This document shows, piece after piece, positions 8,557 to 19,702 of a DNA stretch of 64,000 nt. Positions within the stretch are counted from its first letter, which is position 1. Each line of letters opens with the position of its first letter. This stretch comes from Microglena sp. YARC. Its lineage: Eukaryota > Chlorophyta > Chlorophyceae > Chlamydomonadales > Chlamydomonadaceae. The notes beneath the pieces are model-generated. The model did not search any database. It was not told where the DNA came from and worked only from the letters and a program-made list of their open reading frames with translations. A program made the position numbers and the translations under genes. The stretch covers positions 57,456,681 to 57,520,680 of the forward strand of contig CM039464.1 of the NCBI GenBank assembly GCA_022414725.1, given 5' to 3'.

Positions 8557-9216
8557 TCACAAACGTAGCTGCCGTCGCGTAGGGGTGCCGATTGGACGGA
8601 ACACACACTTTTGTCGGCTTCTTTTCCAATAGTCTTCGCTTGCCTTTGCTATGCATTCCTTGCATGAATCCCTCTTCGACATCAGATTTGCGCATTGAGG
8701 GCAACACAATTTAGCACCCGAGGCACCCTCATTTTCGTCATCATGCGTCAAGTCCACTTCCACTGCTCTCTGCCCACGTTTGGCACGTCGCACAGTCAGA
8801 GGCACAACACTACTAGAGCCAGCTATGGAGGCACGTCGCACAGTCAGAGGCACAACAGTACTAGGGCCAGCTATGGAGGCACGTCGCACAGTCAGAGGCA
8901 CAACAGTACTAGGGCCAGCTATGGAGGCACGTCGCACAGTCAGAGGCACATCAGTACTAGGGCCAGCTATGGAGGCACGTCGCACAGTCAGAGGCACAAC
9001 AGTACTAGGGCCAGCTATGGAGGCACGTCGCCCAGTCAGAGGGCGCTCGATCTCAACCACCTCGACCTCATTCTCAACCACCTCGACCTCATTCTCAACC
9101 ACCTCGACCTCATTCTCAACCACCTCGACCTCATCCTCAACCACCTCGACCTCATTCTCAACCACCTCGACCTCATCCTCAACTACCTCGACCTCATCCT
9201 CTTCATCTGTAGTCAC
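8557..9216 (-). CDS. Repeat protein: acidic heptads, RRASI repeats, C-terminal Cys cluster
   Basis: Three parts are visible. An N-terminal acidic array repeats EVEVVEN/D about eight times. A middle array repeats a 16-residue unit around VRRASIAGPSTVVPLT five times. The C-terminus has four Cys in CPQCANLM...CKEC, suggesting a small zinc ribbon, followed by a basic tail. Each middle unit contains R-R-A-S, the consensus for basophilic kinases such as PKA. The open frame has no ATG: it begins with GTG at 9214-9216 and can be extended upstream to about 9340 with coding-looking sequence. An ATG one base out of frame near 9299 and a TATATAT near 9330 suggest that the true start lies there with an indel or splice. 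The stop is TGA. Function unknown. Confidence 0.55.
   Translation of the reverse strand: MTTDEEDEVEVVEDEVEVVENEVEVVEDEVEVVENEVEVVENEVEVVENEVEVVEIERPLTGRRASIAGPSTVVPLTVRRASIAGPSTDVPLTVRRASIAGPSTVVPLTVRRASIAGPSTVVPLTVRRASIAGSSSVVPLTVRRAKRGQRAVEVDLTHDDENEGASGAKLCCPQCANLMSKRDSCKECIAKASEDYWKRSRQKCVFRPIGTPTRRQLRL
8790..9030. repeat. 48-bp coding minisatellite (five copies)
   Basis: The unit, around CGCACAGTCAGAGGCACAAC, is repeated about five times with very few differences. It encodes the 16-residue RRASI repeat of the overlapping protein. The near-identity of the copies suggests recent expansion or gene conversion. Confidence 0.85.
9040..9205. repeat. 21-bp coding minisatellite (about eight copies)
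   Basis: The unit CTCAACCACCTCGACCTCAT plus T is repeated about eight times. It encodes the acidic heptad EVEVVEN on the minus strand. Confidence 0.85.
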
Positions 9217-9326
9217 AGGAATAAAATGAAAACCCGTGTCAGATTTAAATGTAAAACGACATCGCAGTTGTACATTATATTGAAAGCAAACAATTGCATG
9301 TACCTTGGTCCTCTGACAACAACGAT

Positions 9327-9338
9327 ATATAGCCTGTC
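9327..9338 (-). promoter_or_regulatory. TATA-like box upstream of the repeat protein
   Basis: The minus strand reads GGCTATATATCG, about 30-40 bases before an ATG (near 9299) that is one base out of frame with the downstream repeat protein. Confidence 0.35.
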
Positions 9339-9405
9339 AAGTTGACATAGGATGACTTGGGCATGTTTCCTGTGTTACGAAAAAATGGAGCATAAAATCA
9401 GTCAG

Positions 9406-10275
9406 GCAGTGCAGCAACAGCATTTGACTATCTTGTATAGATCCTACAAGCTCAACTCGATCTAGCATCCTGTAAGTTATCGAACAATTGCGACAGTGCA
9501 GGCAGGCATTGCAGCAGCAGCATTTGACTATCCTGTAAGCTAGGTCCGACCAGCTCAACTCGATCTAGCATCCTATAAGCTATCGAACAATCGGGATAGT
9601 GCAGGCAGGCAGTGCAGCAGCAGCATTTGACTATCCTGTAATCTATATCCGACCAGCTCAACTCGATCTAGCATCCTGTCAGCTATCGAACAATTGCGAC
9701 AGTGCGGGCAGGTAGCGCAGAAGCAGCAGCAGCATTTGACTATCCTGTAAGCTAGGTCCGACCATCTCAACTCGATCTAGCATTCTGTAAGCTATCGAAC
9801 AATTGCGACAGTGCAGAAGCAGCAGCAGCATTTGCCTATCCTGTAAGCTAGATCCGACCAGCTCAACTGGATATAGCATCCTGTAAGCTATCGAACAATC
9901 GCGACAGTGCAGGCAGGCATTGCAGCAGCAGCATTTGACTATCCTATAAGCTATATCCTACCAGCTCAACTCGATCTAGCATCCTATAAGCTATAGAACA
10001 ATCGCGATAGTGCAGGCAGGCAGTGCAGCAGAAGCATTTGACTATCCTGTAATCTAGATCCGACCAGCTAAACACGATATAGCATCCTATAAGCTATCGA
10101 ACAATCGCAACAGTGCAGGCAGGCATTGCAGCAACAGCATTTGACTATCCTGTAAGCTATATCCGACCAGCTCAACTCGATCTAGCATCCTGTCAGTTAT
10201 CGAACAGTCGCGACAGTGCAGGCAGGCATTGCAGCAGCAGCAGCATCTAACAACTATCCTGTAAGCTAGATCCGA
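9406..10275. repeat. ~100-107-bp tandem repeat array, eight to nine copies
   Basis: The unit contains AGCTCAACTCGATCTAGCAT, then GCGACAGTGCAGGCAGGCAG, then a short CAG run and GCATTTGACTATCCTGTAAG. The GCATTTGACTATCC motif recurs about every 97-107 bases from ~9419 to ~10138. Length differences come mainly from the CAG run. Short ORFs across it are by-products. Confidence 0.9.
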
Positions 10276-10299
10276 CCAACTTCACCTGGTTGATTGAAC

Positions 10300-10425
10300 A
10301 AACGCGATTGAGCGAGCGAGCAAGCACTTCCTGAGCAATGCGAGCAAGCACTTCCTGAGCGATGCGAGCAAGCACTTCCTGAGCGAGCGAGCGAGCACTT
10401 CCTGAGCAATGCAATTCGGCAATGC
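10300..10425. repeat. ~24-bp tandem repeat, about four copies
   Basis: The unit GCGAGCAAGCACTTCCTGAG is repeated about four times with small differences, between the longer array and the Rpb3 gene. Confidence 0.8.
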
Positions 10426-10624
10426 AATTCAAATTAGCGAACAGGCGATGCAACTCGTCGCGAAATCATGGAAGCTATTTCAAAGACACCTCACCTTGGG
10501 CTTCCGAATTTCCAGGAATTGAGTGGTAACCAGCGAAAGATGTGGTGCTTCCTCGCTGGACCGAGCATATGAACCTACCAAACACTTATCATGTTTCAGC
10601 TGAAGATCGCGACGTTTGTGATGT

Positions 10625-11473
10625 CTATCGTGTGACACGGAAATTACCAGGAAAAAGAATGCTCCTCGCGCCACCCGGGACGGTCGAGTCCTCAAACGAG
10701 ACGCGCTCGGCACGGACGTCTTCCGAGAGAGCAATGATGGCTCGGACAAGGAAGCGGAACCCTAGAAAAACGAGGTAGTAAGGGGACAGGCTCGGGTTCA
10801 CGCTCTCAACGAAAAATTCGAACTTGTCGGGAACCGCGTCGTCGTCCAAAACAGGCTCCTTGTAACGAAAATAGCAAGAGCAGACTGGAGAATATCTCGC
10901 ATGCTCCCGACCGGAGCCAAGCCTCGCAGTCGCCGTGATGTTCACAGCCTCACCGATGCCGCCACACATGATGTTGGGGCGCAAGACAGTAAGTAACACA
11001 CTGTCACCCGACCGCTGGTCAACAGGAAACAGACGCTTCAAACGCTCGGTCTGGAACGAGACGCCTGCCGCGTCACGAACTACAAAGTCTCCGCTCACCA
11101 CATCCAACACCTCATTCCCGGTGTTCCGCACGGCCAAGGTGCATTGGTAATCGCCAGGGGCGAAGTTCTCCAACTCGTTGGGAGTCAGACACAAAGGCAC
11201 AAGCGACACACGGAGAGCCAACATCTCGTTGTGCATCACGGACGTGTTCTCAAGTACGCGCACACCACCACCACCGCCCCCAGGAGGAACCAAAGTGTCG
11301 AACGCCGCGGTCTCCACACAAGCGATGATCGCACGACGCAACGAATTCACAATGCACAAGTCGACGCCAGAAACTGAGAAGGACCCTCCGATGTTACCAG
11401 GTATGAAGTGATCCGTACCGACTGAGGGAGAAGGGATCACAGGAGCCAGAACGTCTCCTACACGAATCGACAT
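10625..11473 (-). CDS. DNA-directed RNA polymerase subunit Rpb3/Rpo3-like
   Basis: The 282-residue protein carries the alpha/Rpb3 dimerisation signature: VNSLRRAIIACVETAAFD (residues 42-59), then NTSVMHNEMLALRVSLVPL (76-94). A central insert domain follows, and near the C-terminus the second half of the dimerisation domain (FEFFVESVNPSLSPYYL) with an amphipathic helix. Rpb3 scaffolds assembly of the polymerase with Rpb11/Rpb10. It belongs to the transcription genes carried by many large eukaryotic DNA viruses, so it is the best evidence that the G+C-rich block is viral. I chose the ATG at 11473; a TATA-like GAGTATAAATG lies ~55 bases upstream. The stop is TAG, the only apparently genuine one in the window; the same frame runs 11 more codons to a TGA. 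It is intact, unlike its neighbours. Confidence 0.85.
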   Translation of the reverse strand: MSIRVGDVLAPVIPSPSVGTDHFIPGNIGGSFSVSGVDLCIVNSLRRAIIACVETAAFDTLVPPGGGGGGVRVLENTSVMHNEMLALRVSLVPLCLTPNELENFAPGDYQCTLAVRNTGNEVLDVVSGDFVVRDAAGVSFQTERLKRLFPVDQRSGDSVLLTVLRPNIMCGGIGEAVNITATARLGSGREHARYSPVCSCYFRYKEPVLDDDAVPDKFEFFVESVNPSLSPYYLVFLGFRFLVRAIIALSEDVRAERVSFEDSTVPGGARSILFPGNFRVTR

Positions 11474-11526
11474 TTCTAAAGCTACGACAGGAATAATACA
11501 CAACAATATCTACATCATCGAAGAAA

Positions 11527-11540
11527 ACATTTATACTCGG
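11527..11540 (-). promoter_or_regulatory. TATA-like box of the Rpb3 gene
   Basis: The minus strand reads CCGAGTATAAATGT about 55 bases upstream of the ATG at 11473. Confidence 0.5.
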
Positions 11541-11583
11541 TTTCAAAAACCAAATCGAAACAATCGCCAATTAAACAATGGGC

Positions 11584-11744
11584 GTTCCTGCCTCCCGGCG
11601 ATTTTTTTGAATTTTCCAAGCAGAAGTTAGAGCCGTACGAACGACTCACTCACTCGCCAACCAGAGATTTAGCTCTCCGCGGAATTGCGATTCCGACCAG
11701 ACCAGGCTCCGAAACCAGTCAAAATACCTCCGGGAGGCAGGAAC
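11584..11744. mobile_element. MITE-like element, copy 1
   Basis: A 161-bp element is bounded by perfect 15-bp inverted repeats, GTTCCTGCCTCCCGG at the left and CCGGGAGGCAGGAAC at the right. The inside has no coding capacity. Close copies accompany the ankyrin cassettes, and left-end-only copies occur at 33003, 34328 and 34634. I could not define a target-site duplication. Confidence 0.75.
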
Positions 11745-12109
11745 AAATGTACTGGTGCAAATTGTCTTTCTTACATTAAGGAATTCAAGTTTCATCAAGT
11801 TTTGTAACCGATCTTGTCAATACAACAGATATTGTCTTCAGGAGATTGACACAAAACATTCAAGGACACAGAAGTTACATCTTCAAAGTAGCCTGAAAAG
11901 TCAAAGTGCTGGCTCACATCGTGCGCATCAATAATCATTTCCAAAGCGTTTCCTGCCTCATAATCAAATATTTACATCTGGAATTATTGGGCACATGCAG
12001 CGATATTTTCGCTTGAGCAAACTGAACACATTTCTGAAAAGTTTGAGAAGAGTGGATAAATACTTGCTCTACGGTGGCAAGAAAGAAACGTGTCTTGCCT
12101 AATACAAGA
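11745..12109. other. Cassette spacer (3' flank of ankyrin unit A)
   Basis: This ~360-bp spacer recurs, nearly identical, at the 3' end of most cassettes. On the minus strand it has protein-like sequence (CVCPIIPDVAEIF..., DVSQHFDFSGYFEDVTSV) that is open in only one copy (28849-29088). It may be a former C-terminal exon or a small separate gene. Confidence 0.5.
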
Positions 12110-13491
12110 CCTAGCTGCTGTCAAGTTTCACAATGGCCCTATACTCAAGTCCAGCCACTGCTGGATCCATCAGCAACTTGCAGACATCTGCGTGACCTTC
12201 AATGGCAGCCTCCCCCAATGGCCCTATACTCAAGTCCAGCCACTGCTGGATCCATCAGCAACTTGCAGACATCTGCGTGACCTTCATTGGCAGCCTCCCA
12301 CAATGCCCAGCTATCGCTAGAGTTCGCCCGGGCCCTGAACTTGAGTCCAGCCACCGCTGGATCCATCAGCAGCGTGCAGACATCTGCGTGACCTGCCTTT
12401 GCAGCCGCCCCCCAAGGCCCTGCTGTCGCTAGAGTTCGCCAGGGCCCTGAACTTGAGTCCAGCCACTTCTGGATCCATCAGCAGCTTGCAGACATCTGCG
12501 TGACCTTCCTTTGCTGTCCACCACAAGCCCCTGCTGTCGCTAAAGTTTGCCCGGGCCCTGAACTTGAGTCCAGCCACCGCTGGATCCATCAGCAGCTTGC
12601 AGACATCTGCGTGACCTTCCTTGGCAGCCGCCCCCAAGGCCCTGCTGTCGTTAGAGTTCGCCCGGGCCCTGAACTCAAGTCCAGCCACCGCTGGATCCAT
12701 GAGCAGCTTGCAGACATCTGCGTGACCTTCATAGGCAGCCTCACTCAAGAACCAGCTGTTGACAAAGTTCGCCCAGCCCTGAACTCAAGTCCAGCCACCG
12801 CTGGATCCATCAGCAACTTGCAGACATCTGCGTGACCTTCCTTTGCAGCCGCCCCCAAGGCCCAGCTGTCGTTAGAGTTCGCCCTGGCCCTGAACTCAAG
12901 TCCAGCCACCTCTGGATCCATGAGCAGCTTGCAGACATCTGCGTGACCTTCATTGGCAGCCTCACACAAGGCCCAGCTGTCGCTAGTGTTCGCCAGGGCC
13001 CTGAACTCAAGTCCAGCCACCGCTGGATCCATCAGCAGCTTGCAAACATCTGCGTGACCTTCATTGGCAGCCGCCCACAATGCCCAGCTGTCGCCAGAGT
13101 TCGCCCTGGCCCTGAACTCAAGTCCAGCCACCGCTGGATCCATCAGCAGCTTGCAGACATCTGCGTGACCTTCATAGGCAGCCACATGGAGAAGCTTGTT
13201 TACATTTTGGTTCGCCCTCAATTGTAGGGCCCCCTTAACCTGTACAAGAGGATTGGACACCAAGCATACTGCTAGAAGGTCGGCGCGCCCCCCTTTCGCC
13301 ATCATCTCTCCAACTCGCTGTGGTCGTCGGATCAGTCCGGTAAGGGGCCATCCAGAAAATCTGTTGTGCAGAGTTTTACACACTAATACAATCTTGGGGT
13401 TGGAAGAGAATAGGGCAATACGATCAAGAATGTCATGGGGAACGTTAGGAATAACGATGATCGCGTGTGCGAATGCATGTTCGATGAACAT
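12110..13491 (-). pseudogene. F-box/ankyrin cassette A (frameshifted)
   Basis: The N-terminus carries PHDILDRIALFSSNPKIVLV, an F-box-like motif. A linker (RVGEMMAKGGRADLLAVCLV) and roughly ten 37-residue ankyrin-like repeats follow, typified by ALWAAAKEGHADVCKLLMDP. ATG at 13491; a TATA-like TTTATACC and two ATAAACCCT repeats lie upstream. One base is lost near 12773 (GCCCAGCCCTG against GCCCGGGCCCTG elsewhere), and one C is gained near 12413. Both shift the frame, and the repeats continue after each shift. The intact protein would be an SCF-adaptor-like protein by analogy with other viral F-box/ankyrin proteins. Confidence 0.75.
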
Positions 13492-13544
13492 GTGTGTACA
13501 TGCATGCAAGCGCACAGGATGGTATAAATAAATAATGAATTGGG

Positions 13545-13562
13545 ATAAACCCTATAAACCCT
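13545..13562. repeat. ATAAACCCT 9-bp repeat, two copies
   Basis: These are two exact 9-bp units upstream of the TATA-like box of cassette A. The same unit is repeated two to eight times upstream of most other cassettes. Confidence 0.8.
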
Positions 13563-13686
13563 TGGTTGCACTTTCCTGGCATGCAAGCGGTAAGCGGCAA
13601 GCGGCAAGCGGCAAGAGGCACTTGCCTGGAATGCAAGCGGCAAGCGGCACTTGCCTGGCGGTATCTGCAAGCGGTACAGAATGGGT

Positions 13687-13842
13687 TTTCCTGCCTCCCG
13701 GGGATTTTTTGAATTTTCAAAGCAGAAGTTAGAGCCGTATGAACGACTCACTCGCCAACCAAAGATTTAGCTCTCTGCGGAATTGCGATTCTGACCAGAC
13801 CAGGCTCCGAAACCAGTCAAAATCCCTCCAGGAGGCAGGAAC
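13687..13842. mobile_element. MITE-like element, copy 2 (worn ends)
   Basis: This is the same element as at 11584-11744. The left end reads TTCCTGCCTCCCGG and the right end CCAGGAGGCAGGAAC, so one inverted-repeat position has changed. Confidence 0.7.
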
Positions 13843-14153
13843 AAATGTATTGGCGCAAATTGTCTTCTTTCATGAAGGAATTCAAGTTTCATCAAGTTTT
13901 GTAACCGATCTTGTCAATTCAGGAGATTGACACAAAACATTCAAGGACTGTAAAGACACAGAAGTTACATCTTCAAAGTAGCCTGAAAAGTCAAAGTGCT
14001 GGCTCACATCAATAATCATTTTCAAAGAGTTCCTGCCTCAGAATCAAATATTTATGCTACATCTGGAATTATTGGGCACACGCAGCGATATTTTCTCTTG
14101 AGCAAACTGAACACATTTCTGAAAAGTTTGAGGAGAGTGGATAAATACTTGCT

Positions 14154-15895
14154 CTACGGTGGCAAGACCCAGCTGCTGTCAAGATTCACAATGGCCCTGA
14201 ACTCGGGGCCATCCGCCTGAGGATCCATCAAAAGCTTGCAGACATCGGCGTGACCAGCCTTCGCAGCCGCCCCCAAGGCCCAGCTGTTGACAGAGTTCGC
14301 CCGTGCCCTGAACTCAATTCCAGCCACCACTGGATCCATCAGCAGCTTGCAGACATCTGCGTGACCGGCATTCGCAGCCTCACGCACGGCCCAGCTGTTG
14401 ACAGAGTTTGCCCGGGCCCTGAACTCAATTCCAACCACCGCTGGATCCATCAGCAGCTTGCAGACATCTGAGTGACCTTCCTTGGCAGCCGCCCACAAGG
14501 CCCTGCTGTCGCTAGAGTTCGCCCTGGCCCTGAACTCAAGTCCATCCACCACTGGATCCATCAACAGCTTGCAGACATCTGAGTGACCTTCCTTGGCAGC
14601 CGCCCACAAGGCCCTGCTGTTGCTATAGTTCGCCAGGGCCCTGAACTCAAGTCCAGCCACCGCTGGATCCATGAGCAGCTTGCAGACATCTGCGTGACCT
14701 TCCTTTGCAGCCGCCCCCAAGGCCCTGCTGTTGATATTGTTCGCCCTGGCCCTGTACTCAAGTCCAGCCACCTCTGGATCCATCAGCAGCTTGCAGACAT
14801 CTGCGTGGCCTACATTGGCCGCCGCCTCCAAGGCCCTGCTGTTGATATGGTTCGCCCTGGCCCTGTACTAAAGTCCAGTCACCTCTGGATCCATCAGCAG
14901 CTTGCAGACATCTGAGTGACCTGCCTTTGCAGCCGCCCACAAGGCCCTGCTGTCGCTAGAGTTCGCCCGGGCTCTGAACTCAAGTCCAGCCACCTCTGGA
15001 TCCATTAGCAGCTTGCAGACATCTGCGTGACCTTCCTTTGCAGCCTCACGCAAGGCCCAGCTGTCGCTAGAGTTCGCCAGGGCCCTGAACCCAATTTCAG
15101 CCACCGCTGGATCCATCAGCAGCTTGCAGACATCTGCGTGACCTGCCTTGGCAGCCAGCCACAATGCCCAGCTGTCGATAGAGTTCGCCCTGGCCCTGAA
15201 CTGAACTCCAGCCACCTCTGGATCCATCAGCAGCTTGCAGACATCTGCGTGACCTTCCTTGGTAGCCACCCACAATGCCCAGCTGTCGCTAGAGTTCGCC
15301 CTGGCCCTGAACTCAAGTCCAGCCACCGCTGGATCCATCAGCAGCTTGCAGACATCTGCGTGACCTTCCTTTGCAGCCGCCCCCAAGGCCCGGCTGTAGA
15401 TAGAGTTCGCCCGGGCCCTGAACACAAGTCCAGCCACCTCTGGATCCATCAGCAGCTTGCATACATCTGAGTGACCTTCCTTTGCAGCCACCCCCAAGGC
15501 CCTGCTGTCGCTAGAATTCGCCAGGGCTCTGAACTCAAGTCCAGCCACCGATGGATCCATGAGCAGCTTGCATACATCTGCGTGATCTTCCTTGGCAGCC
15601 ACATAGAGAAGCTTGTTTTCATTTGGTTCGCCCTCAATTGTAGGGCCCCCTTAACCTGTACAAGAGGATTGGACACCAAGCATACTGCTAGAAGGTCGGC
15701 GCGCCCCCCTTTCGCCATCATCTCTCCAACTCGCTGTGGTGGTTGGATCAGTCCGGTAAGGGGCCATCCAGAAAATCTTTTGTGCAGAGTTTTACACACT
15801 AATACAATCTTGGGGTTGGAAGAGAATAGGGCAATACGATCAAGAATGTCATGGGGAAACGTTAGGATTAACGATGATCGCGTGTGCGACTGCAT
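14154..15895 (-). pseudogene. F-box/ankyrin cassette B (frameshift and nonsense)
   Basis: It has the same architecture as cassette A, with about 12 repeats. The F-box-like start is at the ATG at 15895. In the linker one T of a TTTT run is missing near 15621, which shifts the frame just before the first repeat. A G-to-T change makes a TAG at 14868-14870 in place of the Glu codon of GLEYRA. Downstream the same frame remains open to the end (IVNLDSSWVLPP). Upstream are a TATA-like box (~15928) and six ATAAACCCT units (16001-16054). Confidence 0.78.
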
Positions 15896-16000
15896 GTTCG
15901 ATGTACATGCATGCAAGCGCACAGGATGGTATAAATAAAATCAGACTAGAAGCGTTGACAATTTTATGCACAGGATGGTATAAATAAATAATGAGTTGGG

Positions 16001-16054
16001 ATAAACCCTATAACCCCTATAAACCCTATAAACCCTATAAACCCTATAAACCCT
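16001..16054. repeat. ATAAACCCT 9-bp repeat, six copies
   Basis: These are six 9-bp units, the second one degenerate (ATAACCCCT), upstream of cassette B. Confidence 0.85.
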
Positions 16055-16157
16055 GGGTTGCACTTGCCTGGCATGCAAGCGGCAAGCGGCAAGCGGAACT
16101 TGCCTGGCATGCAAGCGGCACTTGCCTGGCGGTATCTGCAAGCGGTATAGAATGGGT

Positions 16158-16314
16158 GTTCCTGCCTCCCGGCGATTTTTTTGAATTTTCAAAGCAGAAG
16201 TTAGAGCCGTACGAACGACTCACTCACCAACCAGAGATTTAGCTCTCCGCGGAATTGCGATTCCGACCAGACCAGGATCCGAAACCAGTCAAAATCCCTC
16301 CGGGAGGCAGGAAC
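16158..16314. mobile_element. MITE-like element, copy 3
   Basis: This 157-bp copy has perfect 15-bp terminal inverted repeats, at the boundary between cassettes B and C. Confidence 0.75.
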
Positions 16315-16701
16315 AAATGTACTGGTGCAAATTGTCTTTCTTTCTTACATTACGGAATTCAAGTTTCATCAAGTTTTGTAACCGATCTTGTCAATACAAC
16401 AGATATTGTCTTCAGGAGATTGACACAAAACATTCAAGGACTGTAAAGACATAGAAGTTACATCTTTCAAAGTAGCCAGAAAAGTCAAAGTGCTGGCTCA
16501 CATCGTGCGCATCAATAATCATTTTCAAAGAGTTCCTGCCTCATAATCAAATATTTATGCTACATCTGGAATTATTGGGCACACGCAGCGATATTTTCGC
16601 TTGAGCAAACTGAACACATTTCTGAAAAGTTTGAGGAGAGTGGATAAATACTTGCTCTACGGTGGCAAGACCCATCTGCTGTCAAGTTTTACATTGGCCC
16701 T

Positions 16702-18690
16702 TTACTCGGGGCCAGCCTCCGCTGGATCCATCAAAAGCAAGCAGACATCAGCGTGACCGGCCTTCGCAGCCGCCAACAAGGCCCTGCTGTAGCTAGAGTT
16801 CGCCCTGGCCCTGAACTCAATTCCAGCCACCGCTGGATCCATCAGCAGCTTGCAGACATCTGCGTGACCTGCCTTGGCACCCGCCCACAAGGCCCGGCTG
16901 TCGCTAGAGTTCGCCCGGGCTCTGAACTCAAGTCCAGCTACCTCTGGATCCATGAGCAGCTTGCAGACATCTGCGTGACCTGCCTTTGCAGCCGCCCCCA
17001 AGGCCCTGCTGTTGATATTGTTCGCCCTGGCCCTGTACTTGATTCCAGCCACTGCTGGATACATCAGCAGCTTGCAGACATCTGCGTGACCTGCCTTTGC
17101 AGCCGCCCCTAAGGCCCTGCTGTTGATATTGTTCGCCCTGGCCCTATACTCAAGTCCAGCCACCGCTGGATCCATCAGCAGCTTACAGACATCTGCGTGA
17201 CCTTCATTGGCAGCCGCCCACAAGGCCCGGCTGTCGCTAGAGTTCGCCCTGGCCCTGTACTCAAGTCCAGCCACCGCTGGATCCATCAGCAGCTTGCAAA
17301 CATCTGCGTGACCTGCCTTGGCAGCCGCCCCCAAGGCTTTGCTGTCGCTAGAGTTCGCCAGGGCCCTGTACTCAAGTCCAGCCACCTCTGGATCCATCAG
17401 CAGATTGCATACATCTGCGTGACCTTCCTTTGCAGCCTCACACAAGGCCCGGCTGTAGCTAGAGTTCGCCCGGGCCCTATACTCAAGTCCAGCCACCTCT
17501 GGATCCATGAGCAGCTTGCATACATCTGCGTGACCTTCCTTGGCAGCCACCCACAAGGCCCGGCTGTCGCTAGCGTTCACCCTGGCCATTAACTCAAGTC
17601 CAGCCACCTCTGGATCCATCAGCAACTTGCAGACATCTGCGTGACCTTCCTTCGCAGCCTCCCACAAGGCCCAGCTGTTGCCAGAGTTCGCCCGGGCCCT
17701 GTACTCAAGTCCAGCCACCGCTGGATCCATGAGCAGCTTGCAGACATTTGCGTGACCTGCCTTGGCAGCCGCCCACAAGACTCAGCTGTCGCTAGTGTTA
17801 GCCCGGACCCTATACTCAAGTCCTGCCACCTCTGGATCCATCAGCAGCTTGCAGACATCTGCGTGACCTTCCTTGGCAGCCACCCACAAGGCCCTGCTGT
17901 CGCCAGAGTTCGCCCGGGCTCTGAACTCAAGTCCAGCCACCTCTGGATCCATCAGCAGCTTGCAGACATCTGAGTGACCTTCCTTTGCAGCCGCCCACAA
18001 GGCCCTGCTGTCACTAGAGTTCGCCCGGGCTCTGAACACAAGTCCAGCCACCTCTGGATCCATCAGCAGCTTGCAGACATCTGCATGACCTTCCTTGGCA
18101 GCCAGCCACAATGCCCAGCTGTCGCTAAAGTTCGCCCAAGCCCTGAACTCAAGTCCAGCCACCGCTGGATCCATCAGCAGCTTGCAGACATCTGCGTGAC
18201 CTGCCTTTGTAGCCACCCACAATGCCCAGCTGTCGCTAGAGTTCGCCCGGGCCCTATACTCAAGTCCAGCCACCGCTGGATCCATCAGCAGCTTGCATAC
18301 ATCTGCGTGACCTTCCTTTGCAGCCAGCCACAATGCCATGCTGTCGCTAGAGTTCGTTAGGGCCCTATACTCAAGTCCAGCCACCGCTGGATCCATCAGC
18401 AGCTTGCATACATCTATGTGACCTTCCTTGGCAGCCACCCACAAGGCCCTGCTGTCGCTAGAGTTTGCCAGGGCTCTGAACTCAATTCCAGCCACCTCTG
18501 GATCCATGAGCAGCTTGCAGACATCTGCGTGACCTTCCTTGGCAGCCAACCACAAGGCCCTGCTGTCGCTAGAGTTTGCCAGGGCTCTGAAATCAAGTCC
18601 AGCCACCTCTGGATCCATGAGCAGCTTGCATACATCTGCGTGACCTTCCTTGGCAGCCACCCACAACGCCCAGCTGTTGACAGAGTTCCC
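16702..18690 (-). pseudogene. Ankyrin cassette C, lacking its F-box end
   Basis: About 17 of the 37-residue repeats are present, but there is no F-box region, linker or promoter. At about 18690 the ankyrin sequence changes abruptly into the 3' spacer of cassette D (GATAAATACTTGCTCTACGG), so a deletion has fused two cassettes. A TGG-to-TGA change at 17782-17784 also splits the repeats; the frame is the same on both sides. This piece cannot be expressed from a normal cassette promoter. Confidence 0.8.
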
Positions 18691-18732
18691 CCGATAAATA
18701 CTTGCTCTACGGTGGCAAGAAACGTGTCTTGC

Positions 18733-19587
18733 CTAACACAAGACCCAGCTGCTGTCAAGTTTCACAATGGTCATGTACTCGGGGCCAGCCGTCTCTGGAT
18801 CCATCAAAAGCAAGCAGACATCGGCGTAACCGGCCTTCGCAGCCGCCCACAAGGCCCAGCTGTTGACAGAGTTCGCCCGGGCCCTGAACTCAATTCCAGC
18901 CACTGCTGGATCCATCAGCAGCTTGCAGACATCTGCGTGACCTGCCTTGGCAGCCGCCCCCAAAGCCTTGCTGTCGTAAGAGTTCGCCAGGGCCCTGAAC
19001 TCAAGTCCTGCCACCGCTGGATCCATCAGCAGCTTGCAGACATCTGCGTGACCTTCCTTTGCAACCGCCCCCAAGGCCCGGCTGTTGACAGAGTTCGCCC
19101 GGGCCCTGAACTCAAGTCCAGCCACTGCTGGATCCATGAGCAGCTTGCAGATATCTGCGTGCCCTGCCTTGGCAGCCGCCCACAAGGCCCTGCTGTCGCT
19201 ATAGTTCGCCCGGGCTCTGAACTCAAGTCCAGTTACCTCTGGATCCATCAGCAGCTTGCAGACATCTGCGTGACCTTCCTTGGCAGCCACATAGAGAAGC
19301 TTGTTTTCATTTTGGTTTGCCCTCAATTGTAGGGCCCCCTTAACATGTACAAGAGGATTGGACACCAAGCATAATGCCAGAAGATCGGCGCGCCCCCCTT
19401 TCGCCATCATCTCTCCAACTCGCTGTGGTGGTTGAATCAATCCGGTAAGGGGCCATCCCGAAAATCATTTGTGCAGAGCTTTACACACTAATACAATCTT
19501 GGGGTTGGAAGAGAATAGGGCAATACGATCAAGAATGTCATGAGGAAACGTTAGGAATGGAAACGATGATCGCGTGTGTGAATGCAT
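18733..19587 (-). pseudogene. F-box/ankyrin cassette D (nonsense in F-box)
   Basis: It has an F-box-like start at the ATG at 19587, about six repeats and the full C-terminal end (IVKLDSSWVLC). In the F-box segment the usual KRFSGWPL reads K-stop-FSGWPL, because AGA has become TGA near 19468. The downstream frame stays open from there to the end. It is the shortest of the cassettes with both ends present. Confidence 0.75.
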
Positions 19588-19702
19588 GTTCGATGAACAT
19601 GTGTGTACATGCATGCAAGCGCACAGGATGGTATAAATATAATCAGACTAGAAGCGTTGACAATTTTATGCACAGGATTGTATAAATAAATAATGAGTTG
19701 GG

